Assembly (NCBI GenBank): GCA_026874595.1
Contig: CM049308.1
Location: 45,391,327-45,455,326, forward strand
Direction: 5' to 3'
Origin: Sipunculus nudus
Lineage: Eukaryota > Annelida > Sipuncula > Golfingiida > Sipunculidae
DNA: 64,000 nucleotides
Below are positions 11,914-22,974 of the stretch, one piece after another. The notes beneath the pieces were generated by a model. The model ran no database searches. It saw only the letters and a program-made list of their open reading frames with translations, and had not been told where the DNA came from. Position numbers and translations under genes: made by a program. Every line of letters begins with the position of its first letter. Position 1 is the first letter of the stretch.

Positions 11914-13215
11914 CCAGAATATGTGTAGTCGACAAGCCACTACGTGTATCCGCAGAAATCTGAGTGGGAAGGGTGAAGTTGAGGCATGGATTAAGTGGCA
12001 AGGGGAATACAGCGTGGTGTGTTGCATATTAGCATGGATGTCTGCAGCTTAAACGTGAATGTAGGTGGTGCCACCTGTCATAAAATCAAGAAAATTGTCC
12101 AGGATGTATAAACCTGCAAAATTTCAGGTGGATAAGTCAAACCACTGCCGAGATTTGAGTTATTTTATCCCAAGGCAGATCAACAGATGGATGCTGTGCA
12201 TAAGTGGTTGCAGGTGGCGCCAAGAGCTATGTGAGATCTATACACATGCAAAATTTTGGCCTAATCGGTCAAACGATTCCCGAGATATGAGCTTGGATGT
12301 CTGCAGAGTAAATGTGAATGTAGGTGGCGACACCTGTCATAAAATTGAGATAGCTGTCCATGATGTATAAACCTGCAAATTTCAGGTGGATAAGTGAAAC
12401 CACTGCTGAGATATGAGCGATTTTATCCCAAGGCAGATGAACAGATGGACGCTGTGCATAAGTGGTTGCAGATGGCGCCACCAGTTATGCCTATGATGAA
12501 GAGCTATGTGAGATCTATACACGTGCAAACTTTTTGCCCAATCTGTCAAACAGTTCCCGAGATATGAGCTTGAATGTCTGCATAGTAAATGTGAAAGTAG
12601 GTGGCGCCACCTGTCATAAAATCAAGAAAGCTGTCAAGGATGTATAAACCTGCAAAATTTCAGGTGGACAAGTCAAACCACTGCTGAGATATGAGTGATT
12701 TTAACCTAAGGCAGATGAACAGATGGACGCTGTGCATAAATGGTTGCAGGTGGCACCACCAGTTTTGCCTATGATGAAGAGCTATGTGAGATCTAGACAC
12801 ATGCAAAATTTTGGCCCTATCAGTCAAACGGTTCCCGAGATATGAGCTTGGATGTCTGCAGAGTAAATGTCAATGTAGGTGGCGCCACCTGTCATAAAAT
12901 CGAGAAAGCTGTCCAGGATGTATATAAACCTGCAAAATTTCAGGTGGATAAGTCAAACCACTGCTGAGATATGAGTAATATTATCCCAAGGACGATGAAC
13001 AAATGGACGCTGTGCAAAAATTGGTTCCAGGTGGCGCCACCATTTTTAGTGTATGTTATAAAGCTATCAAAGGGCTACATTTGTGCCTGATCGGTCAAAC
13101 GGTTTCCAAGATATGTGGGTTTATGTGTGGAAACAGACGCACAAATGGACACTGGGCAGCAAGGAAAGGTCAGATGTCAACCAAAAATGAAGGCACAGCA
13201 GTTCACATGGGACCT
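11914..13215 (+). mobile_element. Family H element (copy b), head and core without tail
   Basis: The head (CAGAATATGTGTAGTCGACA, with GTGTATCCGC) is followed by four to five units of about 270 bases. Palindromes or close variants occur at 12066, 12216, 12328, 12470, 12600, 12878 and 13030. Near 13215 it passes into C body without the GCGGATACAA tail. Confidence 0.75.
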
Positions 13216-13311
13216 GATGATAAACCCGATTTGCTTAAAATGCAACCCAAGTTTTTTCAAACAGTTGAAAGATATAGTTCCAATAATCTGGGAATTCTGC
13301 AACTAAACATT

Positions 13312-13375
13312 GTATCCAGACGTCTAGACGCTGTGTCTAGACGTCTAGACACATTGTCTAGACACCCCCCCCCCA
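13312..13375. repeat. TCTAGA-type palindromic cluster plus C-tract
   Basis: Several nested palindromes of GTCTAGAC / ACGTCTAGACG type lie within about 55 bases, followed by a run of about ten C. The stretch sits in C-family body and could form a cruciform. I see no copy elsewhere in the window. Confidence 0.85.
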
Positions 13376-14324
13376 CAAGCCAGGTCAGTTGCCATGGTGA
13401 TGTCTGGACCACACCTGTTTGTACTGAGTGACCTCTTGACTTGGCTGCATGAAGTCAAATCTGTTTTCAAATACAGAAAGCCTTTTTCAATTGGCTACAA
13501 TGCTTTTTTAAAACTGTATTTACCCAATATATTCTTATAAAACTGGCAGAACCCTACCATAGAATAATTCTTGTAAAGTTTAAACCAATCAGCTGAACAG
13601 TTTCATCATAAATCAGTGTATCAGCTAGAAGAGTTTAAATTACATTTTCGCTTGTAAAAAACACATCAATGTAGGTGGCGCCACCAATACCTCAAAATCA
13701 GATATGACATATGTGACAAACATTGGTAAAAAATTTGGTCATTATAGCTCTAGCCGTTTCTGAGATTTTAAATTTAGTGTGTTTTTTTGGGACAGATGTC
13801 TAAGTTCAACCTCCTGTAACTCAGCCAAAAATCTCCGAACTGGAACCATTCGAACAAATTTGAGAGAGATTGTTCCAGGGATAATTTCTGTGAAATATTG
13901 GACAATTTGGCTGGACAGTTTCAGAGGAGAAGATTTTTAAAGGGTTTTAAGCTTTTTTCTATAAAATCTAAATTAATGCAGATACCCAATAATATGCTCC
14001 AGGCCACCAAGTTTCACATGTGACGAATTCTTACATGTAATTTGGAGCTGCTAGCTCCGACAGTTTCTGACTTACTGCCATGGTCGGCGGAAAGCCAGCC
14101 CTGGACGGCGGACGGCGGACGCTGCGCCATTGCATAAGCTCACAGGTTCGCTAAAAATGTAACATATTCACTACTTTCACATCATTCTACACAATAGGCA
14201 CAGTAGGAATCTAGATAAATATTATCAACTGCATCTTTGTCTATCATTAATTTTCTTCACATGATCCCTAATGATGAGTAATGAATAATATGATTTTTTT
14301 TTTTTTTCATTAAAATTGAATTGA

Positions 14325-16193
14325 ACAAGGGACCTATGGGTCACTGTGCTCAGCTGACGTTAACCTTGAAGGTAAAAATCTCAAATAATATCAAATGGAG
14401 ATAGAGTGTATGAGGAAGAGGTAATAAAGGCCATGGTTGGTTTATATGATTGGTTTGTATTGATGAGCAAGAAATAGTTGCAAAAAATATTTTGTGACCT
14501 GACCATGTGTTTCCTAATGTTGAAACTAAAGCATGTGAGCAGTTTGTGAACAAATTATCTGTACTATTACCATGATCATTAGTTGGTTTTTTCGATTAAC
14601 TGTTGACATTTCAGTAGTTTACACATTTGTTCAATTGAATCTATTTTTTTGTATAATATATATTATTAAATATATTTGTATTTTTTTTTATGAAATGTAT
14701 ACAGTTGAAATATAGCTAATTAACAACATAAAACAGGGCAAACAAAGCCTGATCTGAAATTCTGCTGAGGCAGGAAAATAATGAACAAATGTTTGTATTT
14801 AATCCTGATTTTTTTATCACATCAATTATTTTCTAATTTATGTTTATATTTCTATACATTTCCAATTTAACATATATATCTGAATATAAAAGTTGATTCA
14901 TAATTTCCAATTGCATCATCATAAATCTCAATCTTGTCAGATAACACCACATCATGCATACAAATGTTTATTAATTTTTTACCACATTAATATATCTTTA
15001 AATTTGCAAAACAATAAATATCTGAAAATAATACTTCATTCACATTTCACAATTTTAAATTGTGCCTTTATTTATCCATAATTTGCTTCATATTTTATAA
15101 ATTTAAGCATACTGATGGGTTCAATTATATTTGTTAAAATCATTTAAAAGAAAATTGATTTCTTTAAAAATGCTACATTACACAACATTGCATCTTCTGG
15201 ATTACACCTTGAATTATTTTTTCAAGGAAAGTTTTTGCATATTGGAGTGGAAACAGCATTACAATTAAGGAGATACAGTGAAAACAATAACAATTACTGC
15301 ATAACACTTGGTGGATTGGGTTTGCGGGGGGGTGGGGGGGGCGGGGGGGTGGTGATTGGGGTGGTGATATGAGAATAACTGTACACCTGTCACAGCAGGG
15401 GATCTCCCCCAGTGACTTTAACAAATCAGAAACCCTGGCATAGCTGACTTCCAGTGACCTGGAGTGGGACCCTGCATCTGTAATCACAGCATGTGACTAC
15501 AGAAAAAAAATCAATAACTAGCTTAATTTTCAAGCTTTTATTTTCAAATTTCAGATTTAGACAAACTAAATATTTATGTTTACATGCTGTGAAAATTAAA
15601 TCAATGGTGCTTACAGGAAAAACGTGCCATGGTCAAAGTTGGGCAAAATTTAAGGTACTGACTTTTTTTTTATGCTAATAACTTAAAAAATTTCCAAAAT
15701 TCAGATCTAATTTTGGGTGAACAATTGAATCTTAATTAAACATAGTTATATACTTGAGAAAATAGACTCTAGTTTCAAAATTTTTCACGTTAAGTGAGTT
15801 ATTATTTTTCTTGAATTTTTACAAAGTCCATTATGTTTGGGCCCATAACTTAGAGAATTTAGACTTTACAGACTTAATTTCTGGCATGTGCATAGGAACT
15901 ATACAGAGAAATATTTATGGTAAATATGAGGAAAAACAGATTAGTGGTTTTGATATTAGGCAGTCCTGAAGTGTGAAAATAGGTTTTTAATAAAAAAATT
16001 GAAGTTTTCCTAAAATCTCAAAGGAACGAAGTTGCAAAGACCCAGTTTTCAGCTTGGTAGGAGATCTTGGGGACATTATGCCGGATTTTGGATTCCTAGA
16101 TCTTACGGTTTCAAAACGTGCCACATCTACGGACAGACGGATGGACAGACAGACAGACAATGGACCATGACTTTAGCTCAGATGACTCATAGT
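14325..16193 (+). mobile_element. B1 element (copy a), head present, tail truncated
   Basis: The head is ACAAGGGACCTATGGGTCAC, then GCTCAGCTGACG. The interior matches the B1 copies at 26671, 28022 and 38319: an AT-rich segment, a poly-G tract (15317-15370), a segment with GACCTGGAGTGGGACCCTGC, and one B body. The tail reaches GCTCAGATGACTCATAGT and stops there. The lost remainder of the surrounding BL element suggests that this copy's tail and the BL tail were merged. Confidence 0.8.
15317..15370 (+). repeat. Poly-G tract with quadruplex potential inside B1
   Basis: Four or more runs of five to eight G lie within about 40 bases, then GGTGGTGATTGGGGTGGTG. Equivalent but simpler G runs lie at 27611-27622, 28977-28991 and 39314-39326, always at the same place in B1. 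Proline-rich minus-strand open frames here are a by-product. Confidence 0.85.
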
Positions 16194-16913
16194 ACAATGG
16201 GAGAAAATGAATATGGATCGAGGGTTATATGGAATAATGAGGCATTAACGTATCAAAATCAGTTCTGTTCTTCAGAGACTGGATAAAAGCAAATATTATT
16301 TACATGGAAGATATATTTTAAAATGGACAGATTTTATCATTTGATGAGATAGTGCAGAAAAAGGGGTGTGGGCCAAATGAAGTAAAGACAGCTGTCTTGC
16401 ATAGTAGCTCAGTTAGCCACCAGGTGGTGCTAAATTCAGCTATTTTATTTAAAGGTAAAGAAATCAGTAATTGGACCGTGAGATCTATTAGATTATCTTT
16501 AGAGAATGATGACCTAGTCCCAAACAAATTCCAAAGTTCTTGAACCAAAAATATGAAAATTTTAATTTTAAAAATGCTATATGAAAAACATATACAGTTG
16601 TACTAAAGAAACCAGATTAAGAGTCTTACAGCGGAAAATCATCAACAACATCTATCCTACCCGCTTCCTGTTGCAAAAAAATGATGTGACTGACACAAAC
16701 AGGTGTTTCTTTTGCAATGAAGTAGAATTTGTTGAACATTTCTTCTTTTACTGTGAGAAACGAAGACAGTTAGGGGACACAGTGGAATCCCACATCTGTG
16801 TTAAACTATGTAAAAGGATTACACTAACAGATGAAGACACAATGCTTGGATATGAGAAAACAGAAACACAAAACATGACATAGACATTATTAACAAATAA
16901 TTTTGATGGCAAA
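16194..16913 (+). mobile_element. LINE (L1/Tx1-like), piece 2: C-terminal region with zinc knuckle
   Basis: Reading frames continue piece 1. TMGENEYGSRVIWNNEALTY follows SNDL, then W-rich sequence, then RVLQRKIINNIYPTRFL and a C-x2-C-x7-H-x4-C knuckle (FFCNEVEFVEHFFFYC, about 16706-16753). Such a knuckle is typical of the C-terminus of L1/Tx1 LINE proteins. Several stops and frame changes occur (for example TAA at about 16283), so it is dead. It ends in IILMAK, where an H head begins, and the frame continues at 34121. Confidence 0.85.
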
Positions 16914-17080
16914 ACTAGAATACGGGTAGTCAACAAGCGACTACGTGTATCAGCCAAAATCAGAGTGGAACGGGTGAAGTGAGGCTTGAATTGCGTGGTA
17001 AGGGGAAATAGAGTGATGTGTGGTTTATTAGCATGGATGTCTGCAGCCGAAATATGTATGTAGGTGGCGCCACCTGCCAA
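16914..17080 (+). mobile_element. Family H head (copy c)
   Basis: The H head (TAGAATACGGGTAGTCAACA) and the first GGTGGCGCCACC (17063) are present, then a G element begins at 17081. Its likely tail is at 18598-18710, beyond G and C sequence. Confidence 0.75.
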
Positions 17081-18140
17081 ACAAGTGACCCAGGGGTCAT
17101 GACGCTCAGCTGACCAGGAAGACATTGACAAAAGTAATTTTATCATCTGAATGTCAAATTTGAATGAAATACTTTTTCCAAACTTGACCTTTTGTATAAA
17201 ATCATCCAATATTCATTGGGGTACTATGGAGCTCTGTAGCATGAAGGATATGGGTAACAGACACCTATTTTCAAGGTTTACAAGATGACTTTTCAGGGGT
17301 CTCCCAGCATGTCAAAAAATAAAATTCTAGGTCCAGTTATTATGATTTGTGCCCTGTTAACAGATGACCAAATGTTTATTCTGGGGGGTATTTCAAAGCC
17401 GCATAGGATGAAGGATATGGGTAACAGAGATGTAATTTCAGGTGCACAAGGAGACTTTTCAGGGGCCTCCCAGCATATCAAGAAAGGAGATTCTAGGTCA
17501 AGTCATTATAATTTGTGCTTTGTTAACAGATGACCAAATCTTTATTCTGGGGAGTACTTCGGAGCCCCAGAGCATGAAGGATATGGGTAACAGAGACCTA
17601 ATTTCAGGTTTCCAAGATGTTTCATGGATCTCCCTGCATGATAAGAAAGAAGATTCTAGGTCAAGTCATTATGATTTGTGCCCTGTTAATATATGACCAA
17701 ATGTTTATTCTGGGGGGTACTTCAGAGCCCCATAGCTCACAGAATATGGGTAACAGGGACCTTATTTCGGGTTTCCATGTAGACCTTTTATGGGCTTCCC
17801 TGGAGGTGAGGACAGAAGATTCTAGGTCCAGCCATTATGATTTGTGCCCTGTTTACAGATGACCAAATGTTTAAAGATCACAAAAGTAGAGAAAAAAAAT
17901 CGTAAAAAATAAAAAAAAATATAGGTGGCGCCACCAATCTCCAGAAGTTGATGAAACACTCCATGATCAATATCCATGCAAAGAATCATGGTGATTAATG
18001 CATTGGTTGTTCAGATACTTGAGCTTTTGTATTAAATTTTGCATTATTCTGGGGGGTACTTCAGAACCCCATAGCTCGAAGAATATAGGTCACAGTGACC
18101 TAATTTCAGGTTTACAAGGAGAATTTCCATAGACCTCTCA
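17081..18140 (+). mobile_element. Family G element (copy a) with about 165-base tandem core
   Basis: The head is ACAAGTGACCCAGGGGTCAT followed by GCTCAGCTGACC, a relative of the B head. The core (about 17212-17870) has four units of 163-165 bases, each with GGATATGGGTAACAGAGA, GATTCTAGGTC and TGACCAAATGTTTATTCTGG type words. An exact GGTGGCGCCACC at 17924 opens a longer unit like those at 26018-26670. No B-type tail is seen before C sequence starts near 18141. Confidence 0.75.
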
Positions 18141-18597
18141 GGATGTCATTATAGCTGGCCATTTGGTCATTATAGCTCTAGCCGTTTCTGAGATTTTAAT
18201 TTTAGTGTGCTTTTTTGGACAGATGACTAAGTTCAACCTCCTGTAACTTGGCCAAAAATCTCCAAACTGGAACCATTTGAACAAACTTGAGAGAGATTGT
18301 TCCAGGGATAATTTCTGTGAAATATTGGACAATTTGGCTGGACAGTTTCAGAGAAGAAGATTTTTAAAGGTTTTTAAGCTTTTTCTCTACAAAATCTAAA
18401 TTAATGCAGATACCCAATATAAGCTCCAGGGCACCAAGTTTCACATGTGACAAATTCTTACATGTAATTTGGAGCTGCTAGCTCCGACAGTTTCTGACTT
18501 ACAGCCATGGACAGCGGAAAGCCAGCCCTGGACGGCGGACGGCTGAAGATGGACGGACGACGCTGCGCCATCACATAAGCTCACAGGTTCGCTAAAA
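18141..18597 (+). repeat. Family C tail portion without a visible head
   Basis: C body repeats (CCATTTGAACAAACTTGA, TTCACATGTGACAAATTCTT) run into GACGG-rich sequence and the tail CACAGGTTCGCTAAAA. It is nearly the same as 13740-14156. Its own head was lost or lies in another part of the mosaic. Confidence 0.75.
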
Positions 18598-18710
18598 ATT
18601 CTGCCCAGTGGTTATGGAGGAGTTCTCCGGAAACCTATGCGGTGATGGCAGCAGCGTTGGCATCCGACTGAAAACATAGTATCCGCAAAACTCTGTTTTG
18701 GCGGATACAA
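18598..18710 (+). mobile_element. Family H tail
   Basis: It matches 62065-62172, with GTGGTTATGGAGGAGTTCTC and then a terminal hairpin: GTATCCGCAAAAC opposite GTTTTGGCGGATAC. The motif inverts the GTGTATCCGC of the H head. It is followed by TGATTGTAGCTGGC, exactly as at 62173. Confidence 0.8.
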
Positions 18711-20020
18711 TGATTGTAGCTGGCACCACCAGTCTTATATACAACGAAGAGATATATAAATATACCCAATGTCAGACTTATATGTCAAACCCCTCCTGTG
18801 AAATAAGCAGGGACATACACTGTGCAAAAATTATTGTAGGTGGCGCCACCAGTCTTGTACACTATAAAGCTACCCGATATGTATAAACATGCCCAATTTT
18901 AGGCTGATGTACCGAATTCCTCTGTAGAAATAAGCAGGCGCATACACTGCAAAAGTCAACGTAAGTGGCACCACCTGTCTTGTAAATGAGAATACCATCA
19001 AAGATGCATAGACAGGTCAAACTTCTCCAGAGTTTGATGCACTGGGCTGACAAGGCTTAGGTGAGTAAGGCAGTTGCCCCTGAGTGACCTGTGACAAATT
19101 GCTGTCTCAAGCTACTGCACTGAGTGAACTCTTGACCTACACCTGGCTAGACTGAGTGAACTTTTGACCTGTACCTGGCTGCACTGAGTGAACTCTTGAC
19201 CTGTTGCATAATCTGACACAGTTGGCAGTCTGCCAAAGCTATTAATAGATTCAGGTTGAACTTGGGTGCCAAATATGATGCAGTGAGCAGTCTGCCAAAG
19301 CTGTTAATAAAATGCAGCTACTGCACTGAGTGAACTCTTGACCTATACCTGGCTGCACTTCTTCCAATCCTGGCACTGTGCCAAAACTATTTATAGAGCT
19401 GACATCATCTTGGTTAATAGCCAACATCAAGGCACTGGCAATCTGCCAATGGTAAACCAAGTGCTGCCATCTGTACACAAAAGTGGTCTCTACTTGAAAT
19501 AACTTTGAAATTCATTTTCCCAATACAAAATGCTTTTCAGCTGACTTTTTATAAAAAAAAAGAAATCAGGAATATATGTAAAATTATTACGGAAAATTAA
19601 GATACAGATATATCTCATTGATGGCAAATTCTTGAATTAAGTTGAGTAGGGATACCAATAATTAATAATCCATGTACAGTTGTCTTTATATAGCCACAGA
19701 GAACTGATTATCCATGATTGTAACATTGCCTGGTATGATGAATAACTTAAATCATAAATCTAAATTTTTTAAAAGCTTTTAAAAAAAACTTTCTTGTCAA
19801 TATTAACCAAAGATAACCTGAAATCTAAATGTCTAGTGGCATGATGTAATAGATGCTGATAAAATGGTGCCAGGCTAGATGTAAAAGCATAACACAGCTA
19901 ACATATATGGTAAAATGACTCAATTCAATCTCCATAATTCAGCCAAAAATCATTCATGTGGAACCATTAATGACTATTATTATAAGAATTATTGTAGGGA
20001 TTATTCTTGTAAAATATTAA
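18711..20020 (+). repeat. Family C body
   Basis: This is colinear with 62173-63370. It holds head repeats with an exact palindrome at 18839 and CTGCACTGAGTGAACTC repeats (19120-19370), then AT-rich C body. A new C head at 20021 interrupts it. No gene is seen. Confidence 0.75.
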
Positions 20021-20271
20021 ACAAGGCCTACAGGCCTAATGCAAACCTGTGCATTGGGAAATACACCAGGTATAATGCTTCAATGCTGGACCATTACTTC
20101 TCATATAATGAACAATGCACGTACTAAACATTATGAATAAGAAACAATTACACAAACATTACTGCTGAAATTCTGGCATGGGTGCACATAACACAAAAAT
20201 GATTGTAACTGGCACCACCAGTCTTGTATACAACAAAGCTATCAGAGATATATATGTCAAAGACAAGATTG

Positions 20272-20545
20272 AAATCCAGGCGGATTTTAAATTCGCCTAG
20301 ACGAGATTGCGATTGTGATCTCGCCGAGGCGAGATTACGATTGTGATCTCACCTAGACAGATTTTAAACTCGCCTAGATGAGATCACAATCGCAATCTCG
20401 CCTAGGAGAGATTAAAATCCATCATGGAGAAGGCCAGATTTTAATCTCGTCTAGGCAAGTTTAAAATCCATCTGGTATCATCCAGGCGAGTTTAAAATCT
20501 GCCTGATATCACTTAGGCGAGTTTTAAATCTGCCTAGGCGAGGAT
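20272..20545. repeat. CGCCTAG / CTAGGCG palindromic array, unidentified
   Basis: About ten occurrences of CGCCTAG or its inverse, embedded in words such as GATTTTAAACTCGCCTAG, GATTGTGATCTC and AGGCGAGTTTAAAATC, alternate in orientation every 25-35 bases. The GC-rich palindromes stand out in AT-rich surroundings. I see no other copy in the window. It could be part of the adjacent inverted-repeat element or an independent satellite. Confidence 0.85.
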
Positions 20546-20565
20546 AAAATAGTGATCTAATTTTT

Positions 20566-21771
20566 TAATATATTATGCATTGTAATTGACATTTTTCAAT
20601 TAAAAATGTTTTCAGTCAGATTTTCAATATTTTAACACTGAATGGTTATGTATAGTTGACAGGTAATATATTTATTAATATTTACAGAATATTATAATAT
20701 TAAAGTAATAATTAACATTATTTTTGGAAATGGATTTTTTTCATTATATAGTTTTATTAATATAGTTATGTATAGTTCACAAGTAATATATTTATTAATA
20801 TTTACAGAATATTATATTATTAATGAAATAATTTACATTATTTTTTATATTTATATTTTTATTAATAAACTAAGCAATAAGAAACTTACATGGGTATTGT
20901 ATACGGCATATTTAAGTGATATATGATGTGGGCTGCTGCTGATTTTTTACATAATAATTTTGTTTTCATTATTAATTTGAAGTGAAATTGGTATTAGTAA
21001 TATTAATAATGTAGTAAATTTAAAAGACAAAAGGAGACTGAAAATAACTCATTTATTATATAACAATATAATTCAATGCATGTTCACATCCATAAACGAT
21101 CTATTAATCTATGAATCTAGATATCATACCTTTTCTGATATGATATAATACTGTACAATGTGTAATATACTCTTTAAATAGTGAAGTAATATCTGTCTGT
21201 CTATCTAGCTATAATCTAGCTATCTAATGTAGCTATCTAGCTATCGATCTATTCATCTATCGAACTATGATTGGTTCAATATGCAAGTGGATGACTTTTT
21301 TCTCCTAGATTTGCTCTTCATAAATTTATCTCATAAATGTGCTTCAGTATACCTCTTGTTACTCTCTAACTACCATATATTAAATACAATTACAATTTTT
21401 TTTTGTAAAAATTATTGGTGATTTTAACAACTCCAAGGTTGTTAAGAAAACTGGGGAAAAAATAAAGATTAATTAATTTTCAGCAAATAATTGGTATGAT
21501 ATGAATGCTGTAGACCACATGAATCACATCAAAGGTGCAAGTAATAATCAATGAATACCAAAAATAAAAATAAAAATTAATGTTAATTATTACATTAATA
21601 ATTATTACATTACTGTACAAATTAATGTTTATTATTACATTAATATTAAAATATTCTGTAAATATTAATAAATATATCTCCTGTGAACTATATATAACCA
21701 ATCAGTGTTAAAATATTGAAAATCTGACTGAAAACATTTTTCATATGTCAATTACAGTGCATAATATATTA
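20566..21771. mobile_element. Element of about 1.2 kb with long terminal inverted repeats
   Basis: The left arm (20566-20720) and right arm (about 21579-21771) are inverse copies with modest divergence; the outermost bases are TAATATATTATGCA. The inner half of the left arm is directly duplicated at about 20763-20845. The unique middle contains an ATCT-type microsatellite (21190-21275) and no convincing frame. No clear target duplication is seen. It resembles a foldback or MITE-like DNA transposon of unknown superfamily. Confidence 0.75.
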
Positions 21772-22974
21772 GAAGTAACCTCTAGCCTGTTGTTAAATCT
21801 GAAATAGTAGCCACACCATTGCATAGGCTCATGCAGCGGCCCTGCCCTGAGGGGCATGACACCCATGAAGTGATCACATGGTGCCCATGAGGTGTTATCA
21901 TGTCACCCATGAGGTGATCACATGCCTTGTGCTTGGCTGCACTGATTAAAGTCTTGACCTATATCTGGCTGCACTAAATGAACTCTTGATCTGTTGCCAA
22001 ATCTGAATTGGCAGTTTCTCAACCTATTTAAAGATACAGACACAATATTGGCCTGTTGGTAAATGTTTACACATACTAAAAGACTTTGGCTAAAATGCTT
22101 TTTTTTCAAGCTGACATATTCATAAACTTTTTATCAAAATATCTATAATAATAAAAGATGCAGTCCTTTCATTGTAAAAGGTCCAATAATTCTGCCAAAA
22201 ATCATTCAAGTAAACTTGAACAAAGGCCACCTAAGAATAATTTTTGTGCAATGTTACAGATGTTATAATTGAAACAATAATTTTGTAGAAGAACAGTTTT
22301 GCAGTCCACAGTTTGAAATAGACATGATAATGGCCATAAGACCAACTTAAGCTTTTCACAACTCAACCAAAAATCAACAAACTCAATCTATTCCTTTATG
22401 ATTGAAAGAACCATGTCCTAGGATAATTCTTTTGAAAAACTGAACGATTCGACTTGACAGTTTCATCTTGAACATTATCAGCTGAAAGAGGTTAAAATTA
22501 TGAGGTTTTTACAAATAAAAACCAGGTCAATGTAGGTGGCAACACAAAATCTGCAACTTCAAATAGGAGTCATGTGACCAACATTTGCACAATACTTGGT
22601 AATGCTAGGTTCTGTCATTTCTGAGATTACTATGTCAGTATGCTTACTTGGCCAAATAACTAAGTTCAAATTTGTGTAATTCCCCTAAAATTCATCAAAT
22701 GCAAACCATTTGAACAAACTTGAGAAGGCTTGCCTCTGGGATCTTTTTTTATAAAATATTGACGATTTGGCTTGACTGTTTACAACTATAAGACTTTTAA
22801 AGTTTTTCAGCCTTTTCCCTATAAAATCTAAGTAAATGCAGATAACAAAAAATAAGCTGAATCCCACAATATTGGTATGTGACAGATTATTGCATAAAAT
22901 CTTGGGATGGTAGCTCCTGCTATTCCTGAGATATTATGGGTTAATGTACAGATGACCAATGACCCCCGTACAAA

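Larger units (their letters stand above)
9107..14156 (+). mobile_element. Family C element (copy c) with nested BL and H sequence
   Basis: The C head lies at 9107 and the tail CACAGGTTCGCTAAAA at 14141-14156. After the head comes a segment shared with 61135-61274 (GTTTAGGAGTATGAATGGAG type). A complete BL element (9279-11912), an H head and core (11914 to about 13215) and C body repeats with an exact GGTGGCGCCACC at 13674 follow. It is inserted in the interior of the BL element that fills the LINE. Confidence 0.8.
6052..16193 (+). mobile_element. BL element (copy a) inserted in the LINE and filled with nested elements
   Basis: BL sequence begins at GCTCAGCTGTTATATATGAT without the usual first 20 or so head bases. 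It continues at 8488-9106 and 14157-14324, matching the colinear BL copies at 9279, 35586 and 49926. Two C elements (6077-8487, 9107-14156) and a B1 element (14325-16193) interrupt it. The right edge is a B-type tail that stops short of GTCAGCTGAGC. The word ACAATG occurs at both edges (6046-6051 and 16194-16199), and the LINE frame resumes directly after the second. AT-rich filler at 8700-9100 is ordinary BL interior. Confidence 0.75.

Noticed and set aside
15173-15487. Proline-rich minus-strand frame
   Set aside because: The PPPQSPPPRPPHPP run comes from translating the poly-G tract of a B1 element.
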